A program made the translations under genes and the position numbers. The notes beneath the pieces were generated by a model, which worked only from the letters and a program-made list of their open reading frames with translations, searched no databases and was not told the origin of the DNA. From Psychrobium sp. MM17-31 (GTDB lineage: Bacteria; Pseudomonadota; Gammaproteobacteria; Enterobacterales; Psychrobiaceae), in NCBI RefSeq assembly GCF_022347785.1, contig NZ_JAKRGA010000001.1:868001-932000 (forward strand): a stretch of DNA of 64,000 bases, written 5' to 3'. Shown in pieces: positions 33,508-41,189 of this stretch (positions are counted from its first letter, which is position 1; each line of letters opens with the position of its first letter).

Positions 33508-35697
33508 ATGACAACAGCTTCAAAACTATTACTCGCTCTTACTGGTTTAACCGCGCTTCACGCCAATGCCAATGAAGCCAAGAGCGACAAAACCGACAAA
33601 CAAATTGAAATCATCAGCATCATCGGTCAAAAGCAACAGCTCAAACAAGAAACTGGCTCAGCTTATGCCCTTACCAAAGAGCAATTAGAGCAGTTTGAAT
33701 TTGACGATATTCACCGTGTCCTACAAAGCGTTCCCGGCGTTTATATTCGCGAAGAAGACGGCTACGGCCTACGCCCAAACATCGGTATTCGCGGCGCGAC
33801 CACCGAGCGCAGTAGCAAAATTACCTTAATGGAAGACGGCGTACTTATAGCACCCGCGCCATACGCAGCGCCAGCGGCTTATTACTTCCCCAATTCAGCC
33901 CGCATGACAGGCATCGAAGTGCTAAAAGGTCCATCGGCTATTAGCTATGGCCCTAACACCGTTGGCGGCGCGGTTAACATGCAGTCACGCGCTATTGAAG
34001 ATGAAAACAAAGGCAACCTAGAACTGGCCTACGGTACAGATAACTACCAAAAAGCCCACGCTTATTATAACTACAGCAAAGACAATCTAGGTATGCTGAT
34101 TGAAGGTCTGCGCCTGTCATCAGACGGCTTTAAAGAGCTCGACAACGGTGGCGATACAGGCTTTGTTAAAAACGAAGTATTATTTAAACTCAACTACGAG
34201 TTAGAAGACGATGGCATCTACCAACTGTGGCAATTTAAAGCAGGCTACAGCGACGAAGAGTCAAACGAAACCTACCTCGGTCTCACCGAAGACGACTTCA
34301 AAGCCAAACCAAACCGCCGTTACGCTGCCAGCCAAGACGATAAAATGGTATGGGATCACACGCAAACCCAAATTGGCCACTACATCGAGTTTAACGACGA
34401 GTTAAGTATTCACACTCAGGCATACCGCCGCGATTTCGACCGTGACTGGGGCAAGCTAAACCGCCTTAACACCAATCGCTCTATTCAAACTGTATTACAG
34501 TCGCCAACGACTGGTTTAAACGCAATTTATTACGATGTATTAACAGGCGCACGCGATTCGCAAATTGGCACCGACACCCTGATGTATGGCCATAACGATC
34601 GCCAATATTACTCACAAGGCATTCAATCGAAATTAGTCTGGCAAGCCAATCACTTTGGGGCCGATAGCGAGCTGGAATTCGGCATTCGCTTCCACCAAGA
34701 TCAAGTAGAGCGTAACCACTTTGAAGATCCTTACTTGATGCAACAAGGCCAGCTAGTCGCCACCAACGGTGATACGCTAACCACCATCAAGAACAAGGAT
34801 ACAGTCGACGCACTAGCCACTCACATCAACTACCAATTAGCCTTTGACGCGCTAACGGTCACAGGTGGTGTGCGCATCGAAAACATCGACGGCAAACATA
34901 AAGACTTACTCAACGCCGCCAACAACACCACTAACAGCCAAACACTGGTTTCACCGGGATTAGGCGCGTTCTACCGCCTAAACGACGAGTTTGGTTTACT
35001 AGCTGGCGTCAACAAAGGCTTCGTACCCAATGGTCCAAGCCAAGGCGATGACATCGATGCCGAAGAAAGCTGGAATTACGAGTTTGGCCTGCGCTACGGC
35101 AATGGCGTCACTCAAGGTGAAATCGTCGGTTTCTTTACCGATTACTCAAACCTAAAAGGCAACTGTACTTTCTCAAGCGGCTGTTTAAGCAACATCGACC
35201 AAGAGTTCAATGGCGGTGCGGTTGAAGTGAAAGGCCTAGAAGCTAGCTATGCAAGCCAGTGGCAACTCACGGACAGTATTTCTATTCCACTGAGCATCAA
35301 CTACACCTACACCCAATCAGAATTCCAAAGCGATTTCTTATCGACCTTTATCCAATGGGGCGATGTCAGCAAAGGCGACGAATTACCATACATGCCAAAG
35401 AACCAATGGAGCATCGAAACAGGTCTACAAGGTGAAGATTGGAAAGTAGCGCTAATTGCCAAACACGTGGATAAGATGCGTGAAGCAGCAGGTGAACGCA
35501 CCGAACTCTCAGGCTACTGGACTGACGCCATCGACCAAATCGATGTATCAGCTTATAAGGAGTTAAGCGAAGGTTTACGTGTATACGGCAAAATCGACAA
35601 CCTAACTGACCAGCAAGATATTGTCTCTCGCCGTCCATTTGGGGCGCGTGCTAGTAAGCCAAGGATGTTTACTGTTGGGGTGAAATACGATTTCTAG
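33508..35697 (+). CDS. TonB-dependent outer-membrane receptor (FecA-like)
   Basis: 729 residues. Signal peptide ends at about 22 (ANANE). A TonB-box-like EIISIIGQ is followed by the plug domain (about 45-160) with FDDIHRVLQSVPGVYIREED, GLRPNIGIRGATTERSSKI and VLKGPSAISYGPNTVGGAVN, then a 22-stranded barrel ending FTVGVKYDF with final Phe. Closest by eye to FecA/iron-dicitrate-type receptors. It starts 20 bp after the DUF1513 gene and is last in the operon, so it probably brings the locus substrate across the outer membrane. The ligand cannot be read: iron chelate is likely from the Fur box, but copper or haem remain possible. Confidence 0.92.
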   Translation: MTTASKLLLALTGLTALHANANEAKSDKTDKQIEIISIIGQKQQLKQETGSAYALTKEQLEQFEFDDIHRVLQSVPGVYIREEDGYGLRPNIGIRGATTERSSKITLMEDGVLIAPAPYAAPAAYYFPNSARMTGIEVLKGPSAISYGPNTVGGAVNMQSRAIEDENKGNLELAYGTDNYQKAHAYYNYSKDNLGMLIEGLRLSSDGFKELDNGGDTGFVKNEVLFKLNYELEDDGIYQLWQFKAGYSDEESNETYLGLTEDDFKAKPNRRYAASQDDKMVWDHTQTQIGHYIEFNDELSIHTQAYRRDFDRDWGKLNRLNTNRSIQTVLQSPTTGLNAIYYDVLTGARDSQIGTDTLMYGHNDRQYYSQGIQSKLVWQANHFGADSELEFGIRFHQDQVERNHFEDPYLMQQGQLVATNGDTLTTIKNKDTVDALATHINYQLAFDALTVTGGVRIENIDGKHKDLLNAANNTTNSQTLVSPGLGAFYRLNDEFGLLAGVNKGFVPNGPSQGDDIDAEESWNYEFGLRYGNGVTQGEIVGFFTDYSNLKGNCTFSSGCLSNIDQEFNGGAVEVKGLEASYASQWQLTDSISIPLSINYTYTQSEFQSDFLSTFIQWGDVSKGDELPYMPKNQWSIETGLQGEDWKVALIAKHVDKMREAAGERTELSGYWTDAIDQIDVSAYKELSEGLRVYGKIDNLTDQQDIVSRRPFGARASKPRMFTVGVKYDF

Positions 35698-35715
35698 GAG
35701 TTTAGCGTAACTTTT

Positions 35716-35780
35716 TGGTGTGCTTATTAGCCTTTCGTGCCTATTTTTCTTAAGTGATAGCACACCAGTCACTTTTTTTT
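35716..35780 (+). terminator. Possible terminator after the TonB receptor
   Basis: TGGTGTGCT (35716-35724) pairs with AGCACACCA (35759-35767) around a 34-nt loop, followed by GTCAC and eight T residues. The loop is long for an intrinsic terminator, so this is moderate. Confidence 0.5.
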
Positions 35781-35782
35781 AT

Positions 35783-36090
35783 GAAATACATCCCTGTATT
35801 TCCCCCTACGGGTAGCCTGCGGCTATTCAAATTTGTTCCAGACAAATTTGTGCGTCGCCACTAGAATATCTGGAATATTCTAGGACCGCGAAAGCGGGTC
35901 GCGCAGCGATAAATCTCAGGACGAGATTTACAAAAAAAGTAACCCAAAAAGGCGACCCGTGGTTTTATCGCTCAATCTTAATCTGAAAATAGCTTTTTCA
36001 GTACCGTATTTGATCCGCGTCCCTGCGGCAAATACTAGAAAATCATCCATGATTTTCTTACTGCGCTATTTTCAAATTAAGGCGATAAAA
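35783..36090. repeat. Non-coding block of stacked hairpins with TCC/GGA-type loops
   Basis: Eight stems in about 310 bp: GAAATACA-TCCC-TGTATTTC (35783-35802); TAGCC/GGCTA (35813-35825); CAAATTTGT-TCCAG-ACAAATTTG (35828-35850); CTAGAATAT-CTGGA-ATATTCTAG (35861-35883); GACCGC/GCGGGTC (35884-35900); TAAATCTC-AGGAC-GAGATTTA (35910-35930); GTATTTG..CCGC/GCGGCAAATAC with GTCCCT loop (36006-36035); GAAAATCA-TCCA-TGATTTTC (36038-36057). The last two are enclosed by GAAAATAGC/GCTATTTTC (35985-35993/36065-36073) and TTTTATCGC/GCGATAAAA (35963-35971/36082-36090). Stems are unrelated in sequence, but six loops contain TCC or its complement GGA. No credible ORF. Structured RNA or mobile palindromic repeat; family not recognised with certainty. 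Confidence 0.8.
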
Positions 36091-36212
36091 AACGGGAGTG
36101 ATCTGCGCTATAAGTTCTGCATACTTAATTACAGTAATTCGATAAACGCTTATTTTTTAATGTATAAAAATCCGTGTTAAGGTATTTACTTTTTAGTTAC
36201 TGAGACTTAGAA

Positions 36213-36614
36213 ATGCTAGACAAGGAACAACTCGACGAGTTTTTTAAAACTGAATTTCCACAAGCTGATTTTATTATTCAAGAATTAGGTAAGCGTAGTG
36301 CAGTTGTTAAAAAGGAAATCGGCCACCAGCATTTAAGGCCCGGCGGCACAGTCTCGGGGCCAACCATGATGGAAGTTGCAGATACAGCCTTGTATGTCGC
36401 TATTCTCAACGAAATCGGCCTAGTTTCCCTCGCCGTTACCACCAACCTCAATATCAATTTCCTACGTAAGCCAGCCGCTAACAAAGACATCATTGGCGAA
36501 TGTCGCCTCATTAAAGTCGGAAAATCATTAATCGTTGGTGATGTATTTTTGTATTCAGAAGGGATGGCAGAGCCGATAGCGCATGCGACTGGGACTTATT
36601 CGGTTCCTCACTAA
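36213..36614 (+). CDS. PaaI-type hotdog-fold thioesterase
   Basis: 133 residues. A small acyl-CoA thioesterase of the 4HBT/PaaI group. Blocks: HLRPGGTVSGPTMMEVADTA (active-site helix with Asp), VTTNLNINFLRKPAANKDII, and ATGTYSVP at the end. Length is typical (130-150). It stands alone between the hairpin block and an orphan secreted-protein gene, so context gives no clue to its acyl group. The start at 36213 matches the family N-terminus; no strong ribosome-binding site is visible. Confidence 0.85.
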   Translation: MLDKEQLDEFFKTEFPQADFIIQELGKRSAVVKKEIGHQHLRPGGTVSGPTMMEVADTALYVAILNEIGLVSLAVTTNLNINFLRKPAANKDIIGECRLIKVGKSLIVGDVFLYSEGMAEPIAHATGTYSVPH

Positions 36615-36678
36615 ATAGCAGAGTCTCAAACATTAATTCACTGGGTCAAATTTAAAGATAAAACTAAAGGAATTTAAA

Positions 36679-37152
36679 GTGAAAAGATTGATATTTATTC
36701 TCATAGCATTACTAGCTATAAAAAATTCTAACGCAGGAGTCCTAAGTGACAACTGTGAAGTGCCAAAAAAGCTTATGGCGCATGTAATATCTGAAGATGT
36801 AATAGGCTATATAAGTGGTAAAAAGTCTTCTCTTGATGCGTATCTCAAGCAACATGGCTATAAAAACTTTACTGATTACACATTTACAAATGAAAGATAC
36901 AGCAAAGCGATTGAGCTAGTCGTGACGAATAAAGAGCTCCTTGGGGATAAATATATAATGGCACTCGATGCTAAGATTAATGCTCCAGAAAAGAAAGAAG
37001 CGATGATAAGTTCACTTAAGCGAGTATTTAAAAAATGTGGAAAAGACAAAGATAAAGCATTTAAAAAAGCTTCTGATTATTCAAATTTCATAACCGGAGA
37101 AAACAAGATATTTGAGTACTATTTGCTCACGATTGCAACAATGATTGAATAG
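36679..37152 (+). CDS. Small secreted protein, unknown family
   Basis: 157 residues from a GTG start preceded by AAAGGA. A clear signal peptide ends at about residue 19 (NSNA), giving a mature, lysine-rich, mostly helical protein with two cysteines (NCEVPKK near the mature N-terminus and KKCGKD at about 119) that could form a disulfide. I do not recognise a family. Codons are more A/T-rich than in its neighbours, hinting at separate acquisition. It is alone, between the thioesterase and a terminator. Expression is credible because of the signal peptide and ribosome-binding site, but no function can be proposed. Confidence 0.65.
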   Translation: MKRLIFILIALLAIKNSNAGVLSDNCEVPKKLMAHVISEDVIGYISGKKSSLDAYLKQHGYKNFTDYTFTNERYSKAIELVVTNKELLGDKYIMALDAKINAPEKKEAMISSLKRVFKKCGKDKDKAFKKASDYSNFITGENKIFEYYLLTIATMIE

Positions 37153-37200
37153 GCTTCACACTAAAAGTAAGAGTTACACAGATTAAAGACGCGACAAAAA

Positions 37201-37228
37201 AAGCCAGCTAATTCCCATTAGCTGGCTT
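37201..37228 (-). terminator. Terminator of the fumarylacetoacetase operon
   Basis: AAGCCAGCTAAT / ATTAGCTGGCTT perfect 12-bp stem with a TCCC loop. The A-run on the left gives a U-run for minus-strand transcripts; the right side is less T-rich, so plus-strand termination is weaker. Confidence 0.88.
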
Positions 37229-37252
37229 TCTCATTTCTAAAACTTAAAAAGC

Positions 37253-38569
37253 TTATTTCGCTGGTAGCACTAGCGAGTAACACTCACCGAAACCGATGCG
37301 TTTTGCGCCTTCTTTTTCACAGAAACCACGCATTACGATGGCGTCACCGTCTTCAACGAAACCGCGGGTTTCGCCGTTGCCTAAATCAAGACGATTTTTA
37401 CCAGCGCTGGTTAGCTCTAATAATGAACCAGCTTCTTCTGCGTTAGGACCTGATTGCGTGCCACTACCGAAGAAGTCACCTGCAACTAAGTTACAACCGT
37501 TTACTGTGTGGTGAGCAACCATTTGTGCTGTCGTCCAGTAAGAGTGACGGAAGCTTGAGTTGGTTAGCTTAGCCGCTGGTTCACCTGCATCGCGCATTTT
37601 TGGTGTTTCAAGGAACACTTCTACTTGCACATCGTAAGAGCCGATGTCGCTGTTACGCTGACTTGATAAATATTCCATTGGCTGTGGATCGTTTTCGTCA
37701 CGCGTCCAGCCCATTCTGAATGGTGCTAGCGCTTCGTTAGTGACAATCCATGGTGATACCGTTGAAGCGAAGTTTTTAGCAAGGAATGGACCTAATGGCT
37801 GATATTCCCAACCTTGGATATCACGTGCTGACCAGTCGTTGAATAAACACATACCGAATACGTGCTCATCGGCGTCGTCTAGTGCGATAGCATCGCCTAA
37901 TTCATTACCGCCACCGATGTAGATACCCATTTCCATTTCGTAGTCTAAACGCTTACATGGGCCGAAGCTTGGTGCGTCTGCGTCTGGTGCTTTAGTTTGA
38001 CCTTTTGGACGTGGGAAGGCTTGGCCTGATACGCCAATTGACGATGAACGGCCGTGGTAACCGATTGGGATCCACTTGTAGTTTGGTAGTAATGGGTTGT
38101 CTGGACGGAAGAACGAACCAACAGTTGTTGCGTGGTGAATCGACGTGTAGAAATCTGTGTAATCACCGATGCGACAAGGTAGGTCATATTCAGCATCGCT
38201 TTGCGCTACTAAACAAGCTTCTACTTCAATTTCATATTCACTATCAGTGCTTAGCGCCATTGATAGTGCAGCACGTAATGCAGACCACACGCGTGATGGC
38301 TGTGCCATAAACTCGTTAAGTGTGCTTTGGCTACATAGCTTAAGTGCGTTTGCTACGTCGCCTTCGAATAAGTTCTTGTCGGCTAGTGCCGCTAAATCAA
38401 CGATTTGATCGCCAATGGCTACGCCGCCACGGAAGTTTTCATCGCTGCCTTTGCGCTTAAAAATAGCGAATGGCAAGTTTTGAATTGGAAAGTCAGTCTC
38501 GCCATTGGCCGACTCAACCCAGCTAGTTAGCGCTGGATTGTGGGTTTCATTTAATAAGTTGTAAGACAT
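37253..38569 (-). CDS. fahA: Fumarylacetoacetase (fumarylacetoacetate hydrolase)
   Basis: 438 residues. Cleaves 4-fumarylacetoacetate to fumarate and acetoacetate, the last step of tyrosine/homogentisate breakdown. It has the two-domain layout of eukaryote-type FAH: N-terminal LPFAIFKRKG and VAIGDQIVDLAAL, then the catalytic part DYTDFYTSIHHATTVGSFFR, PIGYHGRSSSIGVSG, DYEMEMGIYIGGGNELGDAI (metal-binding acids), NDWSARDIQGWEYQPLGPF and GTQSGPN near the end. Second gene of an operon with the VOC protein 9 bp upstream; a terminator follows. Control by the divergent MarR protein is likely from the palindrome at 39194. Confidence 0.95.
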   Translation of the reverse strand: MSYNLLNETHNPALTSWVESANGETDFPIQNLPFAIFKRKGSDENFRGGVAIGDQIVDLAALADKNLFEGDVANALKLCSQSTLNEFMAQPSRVWSALRAALSMALSTDSEYEIEVEACLVAQSDAEYDLPCRIGDYTDFYTSIHHATTVGSFFRPDNPLLPNYKWIPIGYHGRSSSIGVSGQAFPRPKGQTKAPDADAPSFGPCKRLDYEMEMGIYIGGGNELGDAIALDDADEHVFGMCLFNDWSARDIQGWEYQPLGPFLAKNFASTVSPWIVTNEALAPFRMGWTRDENDPQPMEYLSSQRNSDIGSYDVQVEVFLETPKMRDAGEPAAKLTNSSFRHSYWTTAQMVAHHTVNGCNLVAGDFFGSGTQSGPNAEEAGSLLELTSAGKNRLDLGNGETRGFVEDGDAIVMRGFCEKEGAKRIGFGECYSLVLPAK

Positions 38570-38578
38570 GATGAGTCC

Positions 38579-39130
38579 TTAAGATTCGTTATCGTCGCTA
38601 AATTCTAATTCGTGTAACCATGCTGCATGTTTCGGCGCTTTCTTGGTTACTGACCATTCTTCGATCATCTCAGGCGCTACGCGCTTAAGCTCTTCCATTT
38701 GTTCTGGTGTGCCGCTGCGATACGTCAACTCTAAACGATGACCGTTAGGATCGAAAAAGTAAATTGAGTGAATAATGCCATGATTGGTAATGCCAAGTAC
38801 ATCGATACCTTTGCTTTCAAGTTCAGCTTTGGCGGCGGTGAGCTCGTCGCGATCTTTCACTTCAAACGCGATGTGTTGAACCCATTCTGGCGTGTTGGTA
38901 TCGCGTCCCATTTTCGGACTGTTTGGCAATTCGAAAAACGCGAGAATGTTGCCCATGCCTGCATCTAAAAACAGGTGCATGTAAGGATCTGGCGCCTTGG
39001 TTGACGGCACGCGATCTTCACTAATTGCCACCAGCAATTCCATATTGAGGTGCTCTTGATACCACTCAGCGGTTTCTTTGGCGCAGTTACAGCGATACGC
39101 CACGTGATGCATTTGTTGGATGTTAATCAT
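38579..39130 (-). CDS. VOC-superfamily (glyoxalase/dioxygenase-like) protein
   Basis: 183 residues, one VOC fold of two paired beta-alpha-beta modules. Candidate metal ligands are the first-strand histidine in HHVAYRC, VQHIAFEV and the glutamate in HRLELTY, as in extradiol dioxygenases and glyoxalase I. It heads the operon with fumarylacetoacetase, so an aromatic-acid ring-opening or isomerising step is plausible. It is too short to be 4-hydroxyphenylpyruvate dioxygenase (about 350), and homogentisate 1,2-dioxygenase is not of this fold. The substrate is therefore open. The N-terminus MINIQQMHHVAYRC fixes the start. Confidence 0.8.
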   Translation of the reverse strand: MINIQQMHHVAYRCNCAKETAEWYQEHLNMELLVAISEDRVPSTKAPDPYMHLFLDAGMGNILAFFELPNSPKMGRDTNTPEWVQHIAFEVKDRDELTAAKAELESKGIDVLGITNHGIIHSIYFFDPNGHRLELTYRSGTPEQMEELKRVAPEMIEEWSVTKKAPKHAAWLHELEFSDDNES

Positions 39131-39193
39131 GGATAACTCCCATTATTGAAAGGCATTCTTATTTTCATGCCAAATAGTTACATGCTTAAAAGA

Positions 39194-39248
39194 TTTAGTA
39201 ACAAATGATACTAGTTTGATTTCGATGTTAGTATCATTTGTTACTAAA
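39194..39248. promoter_or_regulatory. Double operator: perfect 20-bp inverted repeat between the VOC-fahA operon and marR
   Basis: TTTAGTAACAAATGATACTA (39194-39213) and its exact reverse complement (39229-39248) are separated by 15 bp. Each arm is itself an imperfect 18-bp palindrome (TAGTA...TACTA, 14 of 18 positions symmetric), the size of a MarR-dimer site. It lies 50 bp before the marR start and 63 bp before the VOC start, so it can control both directions. Confidence 0.82.
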
Positions 39249-39298
39249 GTCAATTGTGGTTAGAATGACTCAGTCGCCGTGATTTAAGGGTATAAAAA

Positions 39299-39739
39299 AT
39301 GAAGCAACATCTTGATCTTGAAAACTTCTTTCCTTACCAGTTTTCAATTTTAGCCCAACAAATGAGTGAATATATTGCGCAAATTTATCGCCAGCAATAC
39401 GGTTTATCACGCTTTGAATGGCGCGCACTCGCGGCAATAGCCCAGCAAAGTGACATTACTGCAAAAGATATAATGCAAATCACCCGCCTCGATAAAATGC
39501 AGGTAAGCCGTGCTATCGCCAAACTAAGCGATAGCGGCTATGTTACCCAAACGGCAAGTAAAACCGACCGCCGCTCAAGCACGCTGTCACTAAGTAAAGA
39601 TGGTCAAGCGTTGTATGAAGAGATAGTGCCGCAGGTATTAACTCGCGAGCAGGAGTTATTAAGTCATTTAACGCCGCAAGAGCGCAATGCCTATACTTCA
39701 ATTACTCAGAAACTTAGTCAGATGTTGGAGCAGTCTTAA
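39299..39739 (+). CDS. MarR-family transcriptional regulator
   Basis: 146 residues. Winged helix-turn-helix repressor with helices LSRFEWRALAAIAQQSDITA, recognition region MQVSRAIAKLSDSGYVTQTA and the wing TDRRSSTLSLSKDG. Divergent from the VOC-fahA operon, with a striking double palindrome between the two starts, so it most likely represses that operon and itself, released by an aromatic catabolite (inference). Its 3' end overlaps the convergent transporter gene by 26 bp. Confidence 0.9.
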   Translation: MKQHLDLENFFPYQFSILAQQMSEYIAQIYRQQYGLSRFEWRALAAIAQQSDITAKDIMQITRLDKMQVSRAIAKLSDSGYVTQTASKTDRRSSTLSLSKDGQALYEEIVPQVLTREQELLSHLTPQERNAYTSITQKLSQMLEQS

Positions 39740-40598
39740 CCGTTAGATATACGCCTACTAAGCTCAATAGCAATCCAAGGATGGCCAAGGGCGGAAATTG
39801 CTCATCAAAATAGAGCCACGCTTGAATGGCAGTAATGCCGGGAACAAGATAAAAATACGATGCGACTTTCTCGCTTGCACCGTGTTTAATCATGTATAGC
39901 AGCAATAGGATTGCTAATACTGACATCCCTAATACTAACCAAGCTAGCGTCAGAATAAGCGGCAGTTGCCAATCGACAACCTGCGTTTCAAAAGAAAAGG
40001 TTAATACGGCCATTAGCACAGCAGTTGCGATATATTGTACAAACGATGCGCTAAGCAAATTGACCGAACCGCTATAGCGCTTTTGATACAGCGATCCAAA
40101 AGTTATTCCGCACAGCGCAATTAATGCTGCCGCTATCATTTGCCAATTTAACGAAAATTCTGCCAATGCCCCTTTGGCGGCTAACACCATGAGTACGCCA
40201 CCAAAGCCCAAGGCAAGCCCTAGCCATTGTTTGGCGTTAATTGAGGCGCTTTTCATGAGTAATAAGGCGGTTAATAGTGGCTGCATAGAAACGAGCAGTG
40301 CAATAACGCCCGCTGGCATTCCAAACTGCACCGCGCTAAATACACCGCCCAAATAAGCACCGTGGATCAGCAGTCCCGCTACCGTTTGATGTTTTAATTG
40401 CTCCCCCTTAAGCAAGGGCGCTTTATACCACCACAGCAGCAAACCAAATACGCCCACCGCCATAATGATGCGCAAAAATAGCAAGTAAAAAGGCTCGATA
40501 TATGGCAGTGCAAACACTGCACTTATGAAGCCTGTACTCCATAAAAACACAAACAACGCGGGAATGAATTTAGTCAAAGAGTTTGTGGCTGATTGCAT
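39714..40598 (-). CDS. EamA/DMT-family inner-membrane transporter
   Basis: 294 residues with ten hydrophobic segments in two EamA halves (about 10-140 and 150-285). Typical features are the first-helix FIPALFVFLWSTGFISA and the mid-protein VMVLAAKG/ITFGSLYQKRY boundary. Members export amino acids, nucleosides or other metabolites; the substrate is not predictable. It is convergent with and overlaps marR by 26 bp, so no terminator can separate them. Divergent from the methyltransferase gene. Confidence 0.88.
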   Translation of the reverse strand: MQSATNSLTKFIPALFVFLWSTGFISAVFALPYIEPFYLLFLRIIMAVGVFGLLLWWYKAPLLKGEQLKHQTVAGLLIHGAYLGGVFSAVQFGMPAGVIALLVSMQPLLTALLLMKSASINAKQWLGLALGFGGVLMVLAAKGALAEFSLNWQMIAAALIALCGITFGSLYQKRYSGSVNLLSASFVQYIATAVLMAVLTFSFETQVVDWQLPLILTLAWLVLGMSVLAILLLLYMIKHGASEKVASYFYLVPGITAIQAWLYFDEQFPPLAILGLLLSLVGVYLTVKTAPTSD

Positions 40599-40661
40599 GT
40601 ACGGCGCTATCGCTAATTGAAATGAGGTGAGCTATGCTAACACGCAAAATCTAAATACAGA

Positions 40662-41189
40662 ATGAACAATATGTCTTGTAACGGCGAGCAGCCAGCCATC
40701 CTGCTGCAAAAAGTAAATCACTTATTACCGCCAAGCGCTAAGGTGCTAGATCTCGCCTGTGGTTTCGGTCGTAACGGCAAATATTTAGCAGCGCAGGGCC
40801 ACAAGGTATCTTTCCTTGATAAAAATTCAGAAGCACTAGCAGAGATACAGCAGCAACGGCTTCAGAGTGAAATTATAGAGGCGGATTTAGAATGCGATAA
40901 TCCGTATCAACTACCACAAAATCGGTACGATGCCATTGTCGTCTTTCGCTATTTGCATCGCCCGCTGATGCCGACAATAGTCGATGCTTTAAAACCTGGT
41001 GGCCTAGTTGTGTATGAGACCTTTAATCATCAACAAGCCGATATTGGTAGGCCGCGCAACCCCAACTTTTTATTGCAAGATGGCGAACTTGCCACACATT
41101 TTCCAAACTTTGAATTAATCCACCAGTTCGATGGTTTCGATGAAGCGCAACAGGCGTTTATAAGTCAATTTGTTGGTCGTAAGCCTTAA
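40662..41189 (+). CDS. Class I SAM-dependent methyltransferase, small
   Basis: 175 residues. S-adenosylmethionine-binding motif VLDLACGFGRNGKYLAAQGH (motif I), acidic FLDKNSEAL after strand 2, and DAIVVFRYLHRPLM as motif IV. Looks like the TehB/UbiE-like small methyltransferases; the acceptor is unknown. A second in-frame ATG lies three codons in. Its last 4 bp overlap the convergent acetyltransferase gene. Not linked to any recognisable pathway here. Confidence 0.85.
   Translation: MNNMSCNGEQPAILLQKVNHLLPPSAKVLDLACGFGRNGKYLAAQGHKVSFLDKNSEALAEIQQQRLQSEIIEADLECDNPYQLPQNRYDAIVVFRYLHRPLMPTIVDALKPGGLVVYETFNHQQADIGRPRNPNFLLQDGELATHFPNFELIHQFDGFDEAQQAFISQFVGRKP

Noticed and set aside
35959-36180. 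73-codon frame within the hairpin block
   Set aside because: Overlaps several perfect palindromes, has no ribosome-binding site and no recognisable domain; the sequence is explained by RNA/DNA structure.
38579-39130. 4-hydroxyphenylpyruvate dioxygenase
   Set aside because: The VOC protein has half the required length and one VOC domain only.
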